Assembly (NCBI RefSeq): GCF_000485595.1
Contig: NW_014577117.1
Location: 321,159-368,543 of the forward strand
Direction of reading: 5' to 3'
Origin: Priapulus caudatus
Lineage: Eukaryota > Priapulida > Priapulimorpha > Priapulimorphida > Priapulidae
Length of the DNA: 47,385 nt
The notes under the pieces are model-generated. The model worked only from the letters and a program-made list of their open reading frames with translations. It was not told the origin of the DNA and did no database searches. Position numbers and translations under genes: made by a program. Of this stretch, positions 26,656 through 33,239 are shown piece by piece. Positions within the stretch are counted from its first letter, which is position 1. Every line of letters begins with the position of its first letter.

Positions 26656-26869
26656 TCCGTAAACAAATAAACAACCTACCTATCTTCTTGCCTTCGCCAG
26701 CGATGTCTTTGAGGTTCTCCTTCTCCTTGCCCTGACAAGCTTCCTTACTCGTGTATTTGCTCTCCGTCGGTAGCGCCGCGTGCTTGCTGTGGGATGAAGC
26801 CGGTCCTCCGTTCATCGCTAGCACGGGAGTTTCCACCGCCTGCCTGCTCTGTGCTGCACTCATCGACAT
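10864..26869 (-). CDS. Even-skipped/Evx homeobox transcription factor (3 exons)
   Basis: Minus-strand gene, join of 26,869-26,680, 16,174-15,996 and 11,430-10,864: 311 residues. Evx proteins bind DNA in the nucleus, mainly as repressors, in posterior and neural patterning. The homeodomain is residues 78-137, starting [20 protein letters not shown], with Q50 and N51 at residues 127-128 and the family signature [13 protein letters not shown] after it. An intron between homeodomain positions 46 and 47 is typical of Evx. An Ala run lies at residues 156-160. LFQPY at residues 292-296 resembles the C-terminal Groucho-recruiting motif of Eve/Evx. Exon phases (1, then 0) join without breaks. Exon 3 has a second, frameshifted copy at 5,447-6,026. 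The N terminus before the homeodomain is short (77 residues) and shows no domain I recognise. Confidence 0.95.
11651..12310. repeat. CA-rich compound microsatellite, clean copy
   Basis: CGCA, CACG and pure CA tracts in Evx intron 2, with short interruptions (ACAACAACAAAG at about 11,973, AGAGAGCGCCGCC at about 12,188). It is more regular and about 0.27 kb shorter than its copy at 6,262-7,188. All long frames across it are repeat translations. Confidence 0.93.
12612..12778. repeat. TA / ACACGCGCGC microsatellite block
   Basis: TA tracts alternate with ACACGTGCGGCGC and ACACGCGCGCGC. It corresponds to about 7,500-7,665 in the noisy copy. The same string AGGATGTATATATATAT also appears at the 10.3 kb junction, which gives a possible substrate for misassembly or slippage. 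Confidence 0.88.
13250..13489. repeat. CA microsatellite in Evx intron 2
   Basis: CGCA/CA array that becomes pure CA in its second half, matching 8,160-8,404 in the left copy. It is followed by the shared string CCAGTTAAGCCGTGCCCGCG. Confidence 0.9.
13750..14125. repeat. 62/70-bp minisatellite, half clean and half noisy
   Basis: The first two units carry an extra AATTTCAT inside GTATGAT...TATAGAGTC (about 70 bp); later units lack it, like the array at 8,694-8,968. Regularity stops at about 13,910: forms such as GTGTAACACCTGTATCGATA appear where the clean copy has GTGTAAACCTGTATGATA. Inserted bases persist from there to about 15,540. Confidence 0.85.
13910..15540. other. Noisy copy of the second half of the 5.3 kb unit
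   Basis: Collinear with about 8,820-10,290, and here this copy carries the extra bases, the reverse of the first half. Examples are TCGTCATGCGTATGATATTAG against TCATGTATGATATAG, and a scrambled TTAGGG-like tract at 14,705-14,815. The candidate exon at 9,426-9,534 is broken in this copy (about 14,588-14,702). Confidence 0.8.
15530..15814. repeat. CA then TA microsatellite
   Basis: Irregular ACAC/CACCA sequence (15,530-15,690) passes into pure CA (about 15,700-15,750), a TA/TATTTA tract, a short CA run and a TA tract ending at 15,814. The noisy sequence ends here and regular sequence with Evx exon 2 resumes. Confidence 0.88.
15837..15990. repeat. GT/GC alternating tract beside the Evx exon 2 donor
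   Basis: Alternating purine-pyrimidine TGTGCGTGCGTGCG repeats run up to the exon 2 donor at 15,995. On the transcribed strand it is a CA/CG tract at the very start of intron 2. Such tracts can adopt Z-DNA in principle; no function is shown. Confidence 0.85.
15996..16174 (-). CDS. Evx exon 2 (homeodomain N-terminal part)
   Basis: The acceptor TCTTCTATAG precedes AGTCGAGCC; the exon ends ATCAAG|GTAAGA. It encodes residues 64-123, including homeodomain helices 1 and 2 and the start of helix 3 (SESTIK). The first two bases complete the split codon from exon 1. Immediately beyond the donor, intron 2 is a GT/GC alternating tract (15,837-15,990), so the splice donor sits within about 5 bases of a microsatellite. 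Confidence 0.95.
16190..19175. other. Evx intron 1, distal part; nothing recognised
   Basis: Single-copy-looking sequence of ordinary composition. It contains an AAAT tetranucleotide run at about 16,978-17,018 and a CT-rich patch at 18,888-18,930. I found no protein-like frame, tRNA or inverted-repeat element. As a large intron of a patterning gene it may contain enhancers, but no site cluster stands out by eye. Confidence 0.6.
19177..19590. mobile_element. Probable non-autonomous transposon remnant
   Basis: It starts CAGGCCCGTAGCCAGGGGGG at 19,177 right after a TA tract, and near its other end has GGGCTACG at about 19,576-19,583, so CGTAGCC is present inverted at both ends. The interior holds several poly-C/poly-G runs and a palindrome around CGCCTAGGTCGCTTCGCGCC. 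CCCGTAGCCAGGGGGG ends are common in invertebrate short DNA elements. No transposase frame is present. Boundaries are approximate. Confidence 0.4.
19690..20510. repeat. Compound TA, GA, CA and CATA simple repeats
   Basis: TA (19,690-19,717), degenerate GA (19,722-19,960), CA with many interruptions (19,961-20,160), then CATA tetranucleotides (20,170-20,350, cleanest at about 20,303-20,348) and CA again to 20,510. Part of Evx intron 1. The irregularity resembles the noisy stretches at 5-8 kb. Confidence 0.9.
20511..20765. other. GC-rich island inside simple repeats
   Basis: About 255 bases of GC-rich sequence (GCCGCGGCGGGGCGGGGGGG and onward) sit abruptly between CA/CATA repeats on both sides. 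It is open on both strands for 64-129 codons, but this reflects low AT content and the frames match nothing known. It has no visible terminal repeats. It may be an insertion or a misplaced fragment. Confidence 0.5.
20893..21468. repeat. Degenerate GA array, left side of duplicated block
   Basis: A purine-rich GA/GAA array. It flanks the duplicated unique block on its left, just as the much shorter, perfect GA run at 31,330-31,385 flanks the other copy. Confidence 0.9.
21470..22560. other. Duplicated block, copy in Evx intron 1
   Basis: Collinear and direct with about 31,386-32,362. Shared words include GTCCGTATATACAGATAAT, ATTGTTTATTAGGTGTAAA, GCTAATCTAGCACCG and CCAGGTGATTAAATGG. Both copies run from a GA array to a GT array. 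They differ by many indels and by a poorly matching stretch at about 21,660-21,870. No gene is recognised in it. Confidence 0.8.
22561..23302. repeat. 0.74 kb GT-rich array
   Basis: The plus strand is almost only G and T (GTGTTGTGTGTTTG types), with occasional A and C. It corresponds to the short, clean GT run at 32,363-32,447 beside the other copy. Cys/Val and His/Thr frames across it are repeat artefacts. It ends in alternating CG/TG sequence (23,300-23,385). Confidence 0.92.
23880..24720. repeat. Compound TA, GA, TATC and CT repeats
   Basis: TA tracts (23,960-24,022), GA (24,041-24,075), AT-rich TAATAA sequence (24,300-24,420), TATC/ATCT tetranucleotides (24,433-24,600), CT (24,601-24,670) and TA again (24,675-24,712). 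It begins with TA then GA and ends with CT then TA, so the outer parts are roughly inverted relative to each other. Part of Evx intron 1. Confidence 0.85.
24721..26600. other. Evx intron 1, proximal part; nothing recognised
   Basis: Mostly unique sequence. A degenerate TTAT/TTCAT pyrimidine-leaning stretch spans 25,436-25,640, a CT-rich patch 26,040-26,200 and GT/GC tracts 26,340-26,490. No protein-like frame or RNA gene is recognised. Confidence 0.55.
26629..26654. repeat. CAA trinucleotide run in intron 1
   Basis: Near-perfect (CAA) run about 25 bases inside Evx intron 1 from the exon 1 donor. On the transcribed strand it reads TTG repeats. Confidence 0.9.
26680..26869 (-). CDS. Evx exon 1 (coding part)
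   Basis: It encodes residues 1-63 plus the first base of codon 64. The start is the ATG at 26,869, because an in-frame TAA lies eight codons upstream; a second ATG follows at codon 3. The donor is ATAG|GTAGGT at 26,679. The open G left at the end completes GAG with exon 2 (KKI-E-SSHQ), which supports the pairing of these exons across a 10.5 kb intron. The peptide is Ser/Ala/Lys-rich and without a recognised domain. CAA repeats sit on both sides, in the 5' UTR (26,907-26,930) and just inside intron 1 (26,629-26,654). Confidence 0.85.
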
Positions 26870-26906
26870 GATCGAGTCTACCTCCCTGCGATGCCCTTAT
26901 ACTCGT

Positions 26907-26930
26907 CAACAACAACAACAACAACAACAA
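26907..26930. repeat. CAA trinucleotide run upstream of Evx ATG
   Basis: Eight CAA units, TTG on the sense strand, located 38-61 bases before the Evx start codon in the presumed 5' UTR. It contains no ATG. Confidence 0.9.
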
Positions 26931-27272
26931 CTGTCGTCGACAGGCAAAAGTTAGTAGAGACACGTCGGGAAACTGCAGAGAATAACTTGAATCTACGTGC
27001 GATGCAGCCGTGTAGTCGTGGTCGTGAAATTATGAAAGCCGGTGTTTCTCTCCTACCAGGCTGAAGCCGCTAGCTGTATATACGTGCTACTACGACTGCT
27101 GCTATTACTACTGCTGCTGCTATTACTGCTGGTAGATAGAGAGAGTGCATGCAGGCAGGTGAACTGCAGCGACCATCACTGAGTAATGCCTGCGCCTCGG
27201 AATGTCCCGGGCTTTTGACCGTGGGACGGTCATAAAATCGCAGCAGCGAGACCACGCAGTGGCGGCGCACGC

Positions 27273-27280
27273 TATATATA
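27273..27280 (-). promoter_or_regulatory. Possible Evx TATA box
   Basis: TATATATA at 27,273-27,280 reads CGTATATATAGCGTG on the minus strand. A start site about 30 bases downstream would give a 5' UTR of roughly 375 bases before the Evx ATG at 26,869. TA strings are frequent in this window, so this is only the best-placed candidate. Confidence 0.3.
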
Positions 27281-27970
27281 CGGCCACGGATATATTGTAA
27301 ATCACGCGCACGGTGCGTTTGAATCTGCACCGTCGGGAGAAAGCATGATGCGTGGTGATTAATTCGAGGCGGGTAGCAATTAAGAGATAATCGAACGCCA
27401 TTTGTTTGGAGCGTTCGACATCGGCGCGATATGATTGGCTCGTCGCGCAGAGACCCGTATGTGCTTGTTGGAAACGCGCGCGGTAGCGGTGCCAGCATCA
27501 GCTCAGCTATTTTCATGATAACACTCATGTTGCTACTGCGTTTTCCGAAACGTGTTTTTACCAATATAGCGCACGCGCGCTAAAAGAATGTCAGATAAAA
27601 AATGCGTGAGTATCTAGTTGCCGTCGGTGGATCTGTCGCACACTTGTCTACTGAGACAGCACTAGTCACTTTGCGCACCATTGTCAAAGTACAAAGACGC
27701 TGGCCGCGAAACCGTCGGCACCTTTGAACTTTTTATGGGCCGGCATCGTCGTAGCGGGTCCGCGACTTAGGAAAACACATATCGACCGGTGATGGCTAAT
27801 TAATGGTATTACACGTGCGATCCCTGCCGCTCATCGTGGATCGCTCACGATGTGAGGCAAGCATCCTAGACAGGCTGCTTTGTTTGTGCGCGCGCGAGAT
27901 AGAGAACTTGTTTGAGTGAGATTTGCACGCGTGTGCGACATTAAGAGAGCCGCAATGAGAACGGTGGGTT

Positions 27971-28002
27971 GCGATGACGTGTGATGACGTGCGATGACGT
28001 GT
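27971..28002. promoter_or_regulatory. Three TGACGTG sites spaced exactly 10 bp
   Basis: GCGATGACGT, GTGATGACGT and GCGATGACGT follow one another, so TGACGTG occurs three times on one face of the helix, about 1.1 kb upstream of the Evx start codon. TGACGTG/TGACGTCA is the core bound by CREB/ATF-type bZIP proteins. It may also be just a short tandem repeat. Confidence 0.4.
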
Positions 28003-28408
28003 GCGCGTAGATGTAAATAATTGAAGAAGACGATGATGTGTATTGGTGGAAGAATCGCGTCAATTCTTCCTCCTTATAACACACAACGTCATTGCAATGA
28101 AGGTAAAAACCATTTCAACAAATAACCCGCACTTAAATAAATTAAATAAAAAAAACAAGAAAGTGAAAACGATAGTAACTTGGGGACTATTATACGTTTA
28201 AACATGGGTATGGCTGTGTGATAGAGCGAGAATTAACTCTCTACGCACGAAACCGATCCAGAATGTCGCTGACAACGACTTCTATAACGCGTGAAACATG
28301 ACACGATAAGTCAAACCAGCGATAAATGTATGGGTGGGCGAGGAAATGCGTTTCGCGGCGACCCAGCTCTGTCAAGACAGACTAAGTATGGATGGGATGA
28401 GGGCGTCT

Positions 28409-28976
28409 ATGTAAGGTGGCGGTGTCTCAGACTGACTCACCCTTCACGCTGCTATAGGTGACGATGTAAGGTGGCGGTGTCTCAGACTGTCTCACCCTCC
28501 ACGCTGCTATAGGTGACGATGTAAGGTGGCTGTGTCTCAGACTGTCTCACCCTCCACGCTGCTATAGGTGACGATGTAAGGTGGCGGTGTCTCAGACTGT
28601 CTCACCCTCCACGCTGCTATAGGTGACGATGTAAGGTGGCGGTGTCTCAGACTGTCTCACCCTCCACGCTGCTATAGGTGACGGCCACCTTACATCGTCA
28701 CCTATAGCAGCGTGGAGGGTGAGACAGTCTGAGTGAGACAGTCTGAGACACCGGTGGCGGTGTCTCAGACTGTCTCACCCTCCACGCTGCTATAGGTGAC
28801 GATGTAAGGTGGCGGTGTCTCAGACTGTCTCACCCTCCACGCTGCTATAGGTGACGATGTAAGGTGACGGGGTCTCAGACTGTCTCACCCTCCACGCTGC
28901 TATAGGTGACGATGTAAGGTGGCTGTGTCTCAGCCTGTCTCATCCTCCACGCTGCTATAGGTGACGATGAGAGATG
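28409..28976. repeat. 55-bp minisatellite with an inverted stretch
   Basis: Direct units spaced exactly 55 bp: GCTATAGGTG starts at 28,451, 28,506, 28,561, 28,616 and 28,671, then 28,789, 28,844, 28,899 and 28,954. Each unit contains GATGTAAGGTGGCGGTGTCT and CAGACTGTCTCACCCTCCAC. Between 28,684 and about 28,750 the sequence is inverted (GCCACCTTACATCGTCACCT and onward), giving large palindromes with the direct units on both sides. Point differences among units are few, so the array looks young or homogenised. Confidence 0.93.
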
Positions 28977-29925
28977 ACAGGGACCCACCACTCTGCCCCC
29001 CTCCCCCTTCCCCACCGCTCTGTCCCTGTCCCCCTCCCCCACTGCTCTGCCCCCGTCCCCGTCTCCACCACCGCTCTGCCCCGTCCCCCTCCACCACCGC
29101 TCTGTCCCGTCCCCCTGCCACGACGACCGGCTCTGTCCCCGTCGCCCCTCCCCCCACCGCTCTGTGCCCGTCCGCCCCTCACCACCAGCTCTGTCCTCGA
29201 CTCACCCTCCCCCACCCGGCTCTGCCCCCCGCCGCTCCCCCACTGCTGCTGGGCGGCCGACCGGTCCCCAGTCTCCCTCCCCCACCCGCTGGGCTGCCCC
29301 GCGTCGCCCGCTCCACCACCGGCTCTGTCCCCAGTCCCCCTGCGCCCCCTGCCGCTCTGTCTTCCTCACGCTCTCCCACCGGCTCTGACCCCCGTCCCCC
29401 TGCCCCCATACCGCTTCTGTCCCGTCCCTCCGCCCACCGCTCTGTCCCCGTCCCCTCCCCGCACCGCGCTCTGTCCGTCGCCCCTCCCGGCCACGCGCTC
29501 CTGCCCCGTCGCGCGCCTCCCCCACCGCTCTGGTCCCCGTCCCCCTCCACCACCGGCTCTGTCCCCGGTCCGCCCTCCCCACCGTCTGTCCCCGTCCCCT
29601 CCCCGCACCGCTGCGTGTCCCTGTCCCCCTCCCCACCGCTCTGTCCGACCCGTCGCCGCCTCCCCACCGCTCTGCCCCCGTCCGCCCCTCGCCGCCACAA
29701 ACCCGCTCTGTCCCACTGTCGCCCGCTCGCCCCACCGCTCTGTCCTCCTCGTCCCGCTCGCCCCACGCGCTCATGTCCTACGTGCGCGGCTCCTCTCCCA
29801 CCGCTACCCTGTCCCCTCCGCCCTCCTCACCGCTCTGTTCCGCCCTCCCCCTCCCGCACAGCGCTCTGCCCCCCACCCCGCTCTGTGAGCACGCCCCTCC
29901 CCACGCGCGACCAGACACGCCGACG
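28977..29925. repeat. C-rich satellite of ~26-bp units
   Basis: Tandem, irregular CCACCGCTCTGTCCCCGTCC units separated by C-rich linkers over 0.95 kb, starting right after the minisatellite. The plus strand is mostly C and T, and G-rich on the other strand. Pro/Ser-rich and Gly/Arg-rich frames of 190-330 codons cross it on both strands but consist wholly of the repeat. Variation in the linkers may partly be sequencing error in homopolymers. Confidence 0.9.
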
Positions 29926-29929
29926 AACG

Positions 29930-31325
29930 ACGCACACGATGCTTGTGTGTCGCTAAAAACAATGCTCGGACATCGCCGCACCAGCGTGTCACCAGCGTGT
30001 CACCAGCGTGTCACCTGGGCATGACATAGAGATGCGATCACATCAAGTAATCTGCTGACGATAATGAAAGACGTTCGTTATTGTCTTCCGCGGACGGCAG
30101 CACTGAATGTAAACTAGACGCAGAACTCTAATAAACTAATAAACCCATCGTTAGCGCGCGTACAGCTAGCACCGAACATTAGATGGAATGACAACAGTTG
30201 CTTTCGGGCGGCATTACGACTATGAACCTCTAACGACTTCTAAATGACTTTCTTTCGCGGTGTCCGTCGGTCGGCGACTAGCGATTGGTGATTACTATCC
30301 AAGCGCAAATGAACTCGTACGTCGCATTTACTCGTATTTCTATTCTGTCTCGCACGCCGCGTTCCATTGAGTTCGTTTAGCACTGTGTACTGAAATAATT
30401 AACATTGAGCAGCGGATATTCTATGCAAAATAAAGAGGTAAAAACGGCCCTAAACGCCGTAATGATTAAACAATTGAGATCCGGTACACCTGTGTTTAAC
30501 TGTGTTTACCTATGCTAACCGTATAGACAAGTAAGTTAACGGTAACAGATATGTACACACTTGTTATGTCTGATATTGCACGAGCGAATCAGCTACGCAA
30601 GATCGGTATAAAATTAACAATGAAAATAAGTAGAAATGTGAGACGCATGTCTGAATGACTTCAAGAGAACACTTTACCGATTTATAGTTTCTGATTGCGT
30701 AGAATATACAATAGTTGTAATAATAGACAGTTATCAAGAAGTCTTTTACGTTATATACGTATTTCCTAAATGAGTACTATGAATATAAAAGTTTTGTTCA
30801 CTATATTTTGGATTTTTTATTAACTGTATACGTTTAGTTTTACAGTAACTGCTCCTATCATAGAGAGAGGGGAATACGTTATCCTATCCTTTGTCCAGTA
30901 GCATCACATCAAACTGACAAAGCAGATGTGATATTCCGCCCCTGTTCCATTTCTCTGCATGTTTTACTACGCCATGATGGATAGATAGATACATGATTAA
31001 TGTGTGAGTAATACAGCAGCCAAATACTAACGAGCAGGAGAACGGTTGCCTATGGTGATGTTATATTTCTAACTATCGGAGGTGGTAGATGTCATGTTGT
31101 AGGGCGTAGTTGTAACGCATTTTACTGGTAAACACGTTTTCTATTGTTTTTAGTTGATTATTTACCTCAAGCTTTCATTGGTGTGTGATTATATAACAGA
31201 ATTAATTGAATATTTAAATTGTGTGAATAGATCATGCAGGTATTGATAAAGTTTAAAGTACGCGTTGGTGTGAAGGCAGACACGATGGCAGACGCGCAGC
31301 GAGAAAAAGCGCGGGAGAAATACGG
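29930..31325. other. Intergenic; nothing recognised
   Basis: It begins with a short tandem CACCAGCGTGT repeat (29,979-30,013) and continues as ordinary unique AT-leaning sequence. I looked here for upstream C1GALT1 exons (a DxD-type motif or protein-like frame with splice sites) and saw none. Confidence 0.5.
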
Positions 31326-31326
31326 C

Positions 31327-31329
<3 letters not shown>

Positions 31330-31385
<56 letters not shown>
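31330..31385. repeat. Perfect GA microsatellite
   Basis: Uninterrupted GA dinucleotides at the left end of the second copy of the duplicated block. Its regularity contrasts with the 0.58 kb irregular GA array beside the other copy. Confidence 0.95.
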
Positions 31386-32361
31386 TGATCCCAAAAAATG
31401 TGAGCAACCAGGTCGTCCGTATATACAGATAATTATAAGTATATACCAGCATTTACGGCTTGTAATTATACGTATATATCATACACACATGATGGCGGCA
31501 AGCCATGTCGTTTGTCACGTCACAAATCATGTCTCCCCTATAGATGCGGCAATGCGCATTTTTTTCCTCGGTGGTAGCGGGCGATGAATAAATGAAGAGG
31601 GAGGGTTGTGCAGTGACACACGCGCAATCTCCAGCCGTATATGCGCGCGTGTGTAAGTCACACGTATATAGCACGTGGCTCGTTTCAGATTTAAGCAAAC
31701 TCATTTTCATCGATAGTAGTCGTGTCTGCATTCATCCCGGATCTTCTCCATGATTAGATTTATATATCGGGATTGCCACATCCGACCATATACAACCATA
31801 TACTACTGCTGTCTTCTATACGTGCGCTGTTCATATATCGAGAGGACGATGCGACCGCAGGGGGGCGCTGTGAGAGATCACGCGCGGGCGATGGCGACGT
31901 CAGGCACATCATTGTTTATTAGGTGTAAATTGCAAAGTGCTAATCTAGCACCGGGTCGGTGTGACAGTGAGGGGATCAGGACGAAGCCAGGTGATTAAAT
32001 GGAAATTAAAATTTTGTTTATGTCTTTCATTTCGGCTCGCCTCGGTCGCATTATTCGCAGTAATGGGGATTTAACAAGACCGTATTTTGACGCGGGCTGA
32101 CACGCCGTGAAGCAGCCTGGATTACTGAGCGCCTGCTCGCTGAAAGACACCGACGTCATAAAGATTCGTCGCGGGATTTTCCCGGATTGTCGCCGAGCCG
32201 ACGACGTGAGTAAGACGTCGCGCCGGTGCGCATGCGCGAGCGTCGTACGTCGGTGGATGGTGGATACGGCGCAGCGGCAGACGATGTGGTGAGGCAGGAA
32301 GTACGGCAGGAAGTACGGCAGGAAGGGTCGGCGAAATGACGGGATATACGTTTCCTGTTTC

Positions 32362-32362
<1 letters not shown>
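31386..32362. other. Duplicated block, intergenic copy
   Basis: Direct copy of 21,470-22,560, bounded by GA on the left and GT on the right as that copy is. It is about 0.1 kb shorter. Both copies end with CACGGTATATACGTTTCC-like sequence followed by TTGTTTCTTTGTG and the GT array. No gene recognised. Confidence 0.8.
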
Positions 32363-32428
<66 letters not shown>

Positions 32429-32447
32429 GTGTGCGCGTGTGTGAACG
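32363..32447. repeat. GT microsatellite
   Basis: Nearly perfect GT run with a few GC steps at its right end, closing the duplicated block. Confidence 0.95.
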
Positions 32448-32997
32448 TGATGAAGTATGTCTGTAATTCCGTACGTGCGTGTCTACAAACACAGCAGTAT
32501 CTCAAATATGTTTATTACATTCTAATTATTGGCAACGAGTTCCTCCCATTAGTTATACAATTTGACACACTCATCGCCACACAATTACCTGGTGGCATAT
32601 ATTCCTCGATCATATCGATAATATCGATCGATCATATCGATCGAGACATAGCTTCCCGTGCGCTTTCATAATCATCACCACACCCACAGTCACTCGCAGC
32701 GAGTTATATCCGACTGACTCAACAAGGGTTAAGTTAAAACTAGCCAGTGATGTGGCGAGCCGAGACCATATCAACGAGATATAGCCCTTGGTGGTTATGA
32801 CGGGTACGATGTATATACTATAAACTATATAGGTTATTATATTATATGGCGCAATTATTACAGCTACACGCCAAAAAGGCCTCAGGTAAACGCCAGTGCC
32901 ATCGACATGTACCGGGGCAAGCAGGCAGGCAGGCAGCAGCAGCAGCCCAAGCCTTCCTTCTTCCGCCAGTCATTAAATCGGCTATATGGTAGATCAT

Positions 32998-33048
32998 ATC
33001 AAGAGCTCATAATAGCGAGCTCTCTATTATGACCTCTTGATCATATTC
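32998..33048. mobile_element. Short TCAAGAGC hairpin
   Basis: TCAAGAGCTCATAATAG at 33,000-33,016 is followed by a 6-base loop and CTATTATGACCTCTTGA, a 17-base arm with one mismatch. It lies about 45 bases upstream of the first recognisable C1GALT1-like exon. The arm sequence is shared with the elements at 33,442 and 35,579, so it looks like a very short family member or a solo terminal pair. Confidence 0.6.
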
Positions 33049-33094
33049 ATAGGCGACTGGTCGGCGTGTCGTATACCGGGGCGTTTTATTGCAG

Positions 33095-33239
33095 GTGTCT
33101 GCAGTGGGTTGGCGCAACGCCGGTGGACACGCGAGACGAGCTGGGTCGAGAGCGCTTCCTCGTCTTCCCCATCAAGTCGCATCTCACGGCCAAATACCCG
33201 AACTGGTATCTGAACTTCGACACCGACCGCGCCGTGGGT
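33095..33239 (+). CDS. C1GALT1-like exon, first recognisable
   Basis: The acceptor TTTTATTGCAG ends at 33,094; the first base completes a split codon (phase 2) before TGT CTG. It encodes CLQWVGATPVDTRDELGRER and onward to TDRAVG. The donor is GGT|GTAAGT at 33,240. The required preceding exon was not found in the window. Confidence 0.75.

Larger units (their letters stand above)
26940..28400. other. Evx upstream region
   Basis: From the Evx 5' UTR to the 55-bp minisatellite. It contains CTG/CTA trinucleotide repeats (27,089-27,132), a possible TATA box and a cluster of TGACGT sites (described separately). The 164-codon minus frame at 27,070-27,564 lies in the promoter region and resembles nothing known. 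Confidence 0.55.

Noticed and set aside
10864-26869. A neighbouring Hox-class homeobox gene (Evx is often Hox-linked)
   Set aside because: No second homeodomain motif (WFQNRR or variants) was found outside exon 3 and its noisy copy.
27070-27564. 164-codon minus-strand frame upstream of Evx as an alternative Evx N terminus
   Set aside because: It resembles no protein, contains trinucleotide-repeat sequence, and the Evx start at 26,869 is preceded by an in-frame stop.
28409-28976. 55-bp array considered as a CRISPR array or regulatory cluster
   Set aside because: There are no distinct spacers between conserved repeats; the whole 55-bp unit is repeated.
28955-29956. Pro/Ser-rich plus frame of 331 codons and Gly/Arg-rich minus frames
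   Set aside because: They consist entirely of the C-rich satellite unit, are open on both strands, and show no start or splice context of a gene.
29930-33000. Upstream exons of the C1GALT1-like gene
   Set aside because: No frame with splice sites and recognisable GT31 N-terminal motifs was found; frames there are short or lie in the duplicated block.
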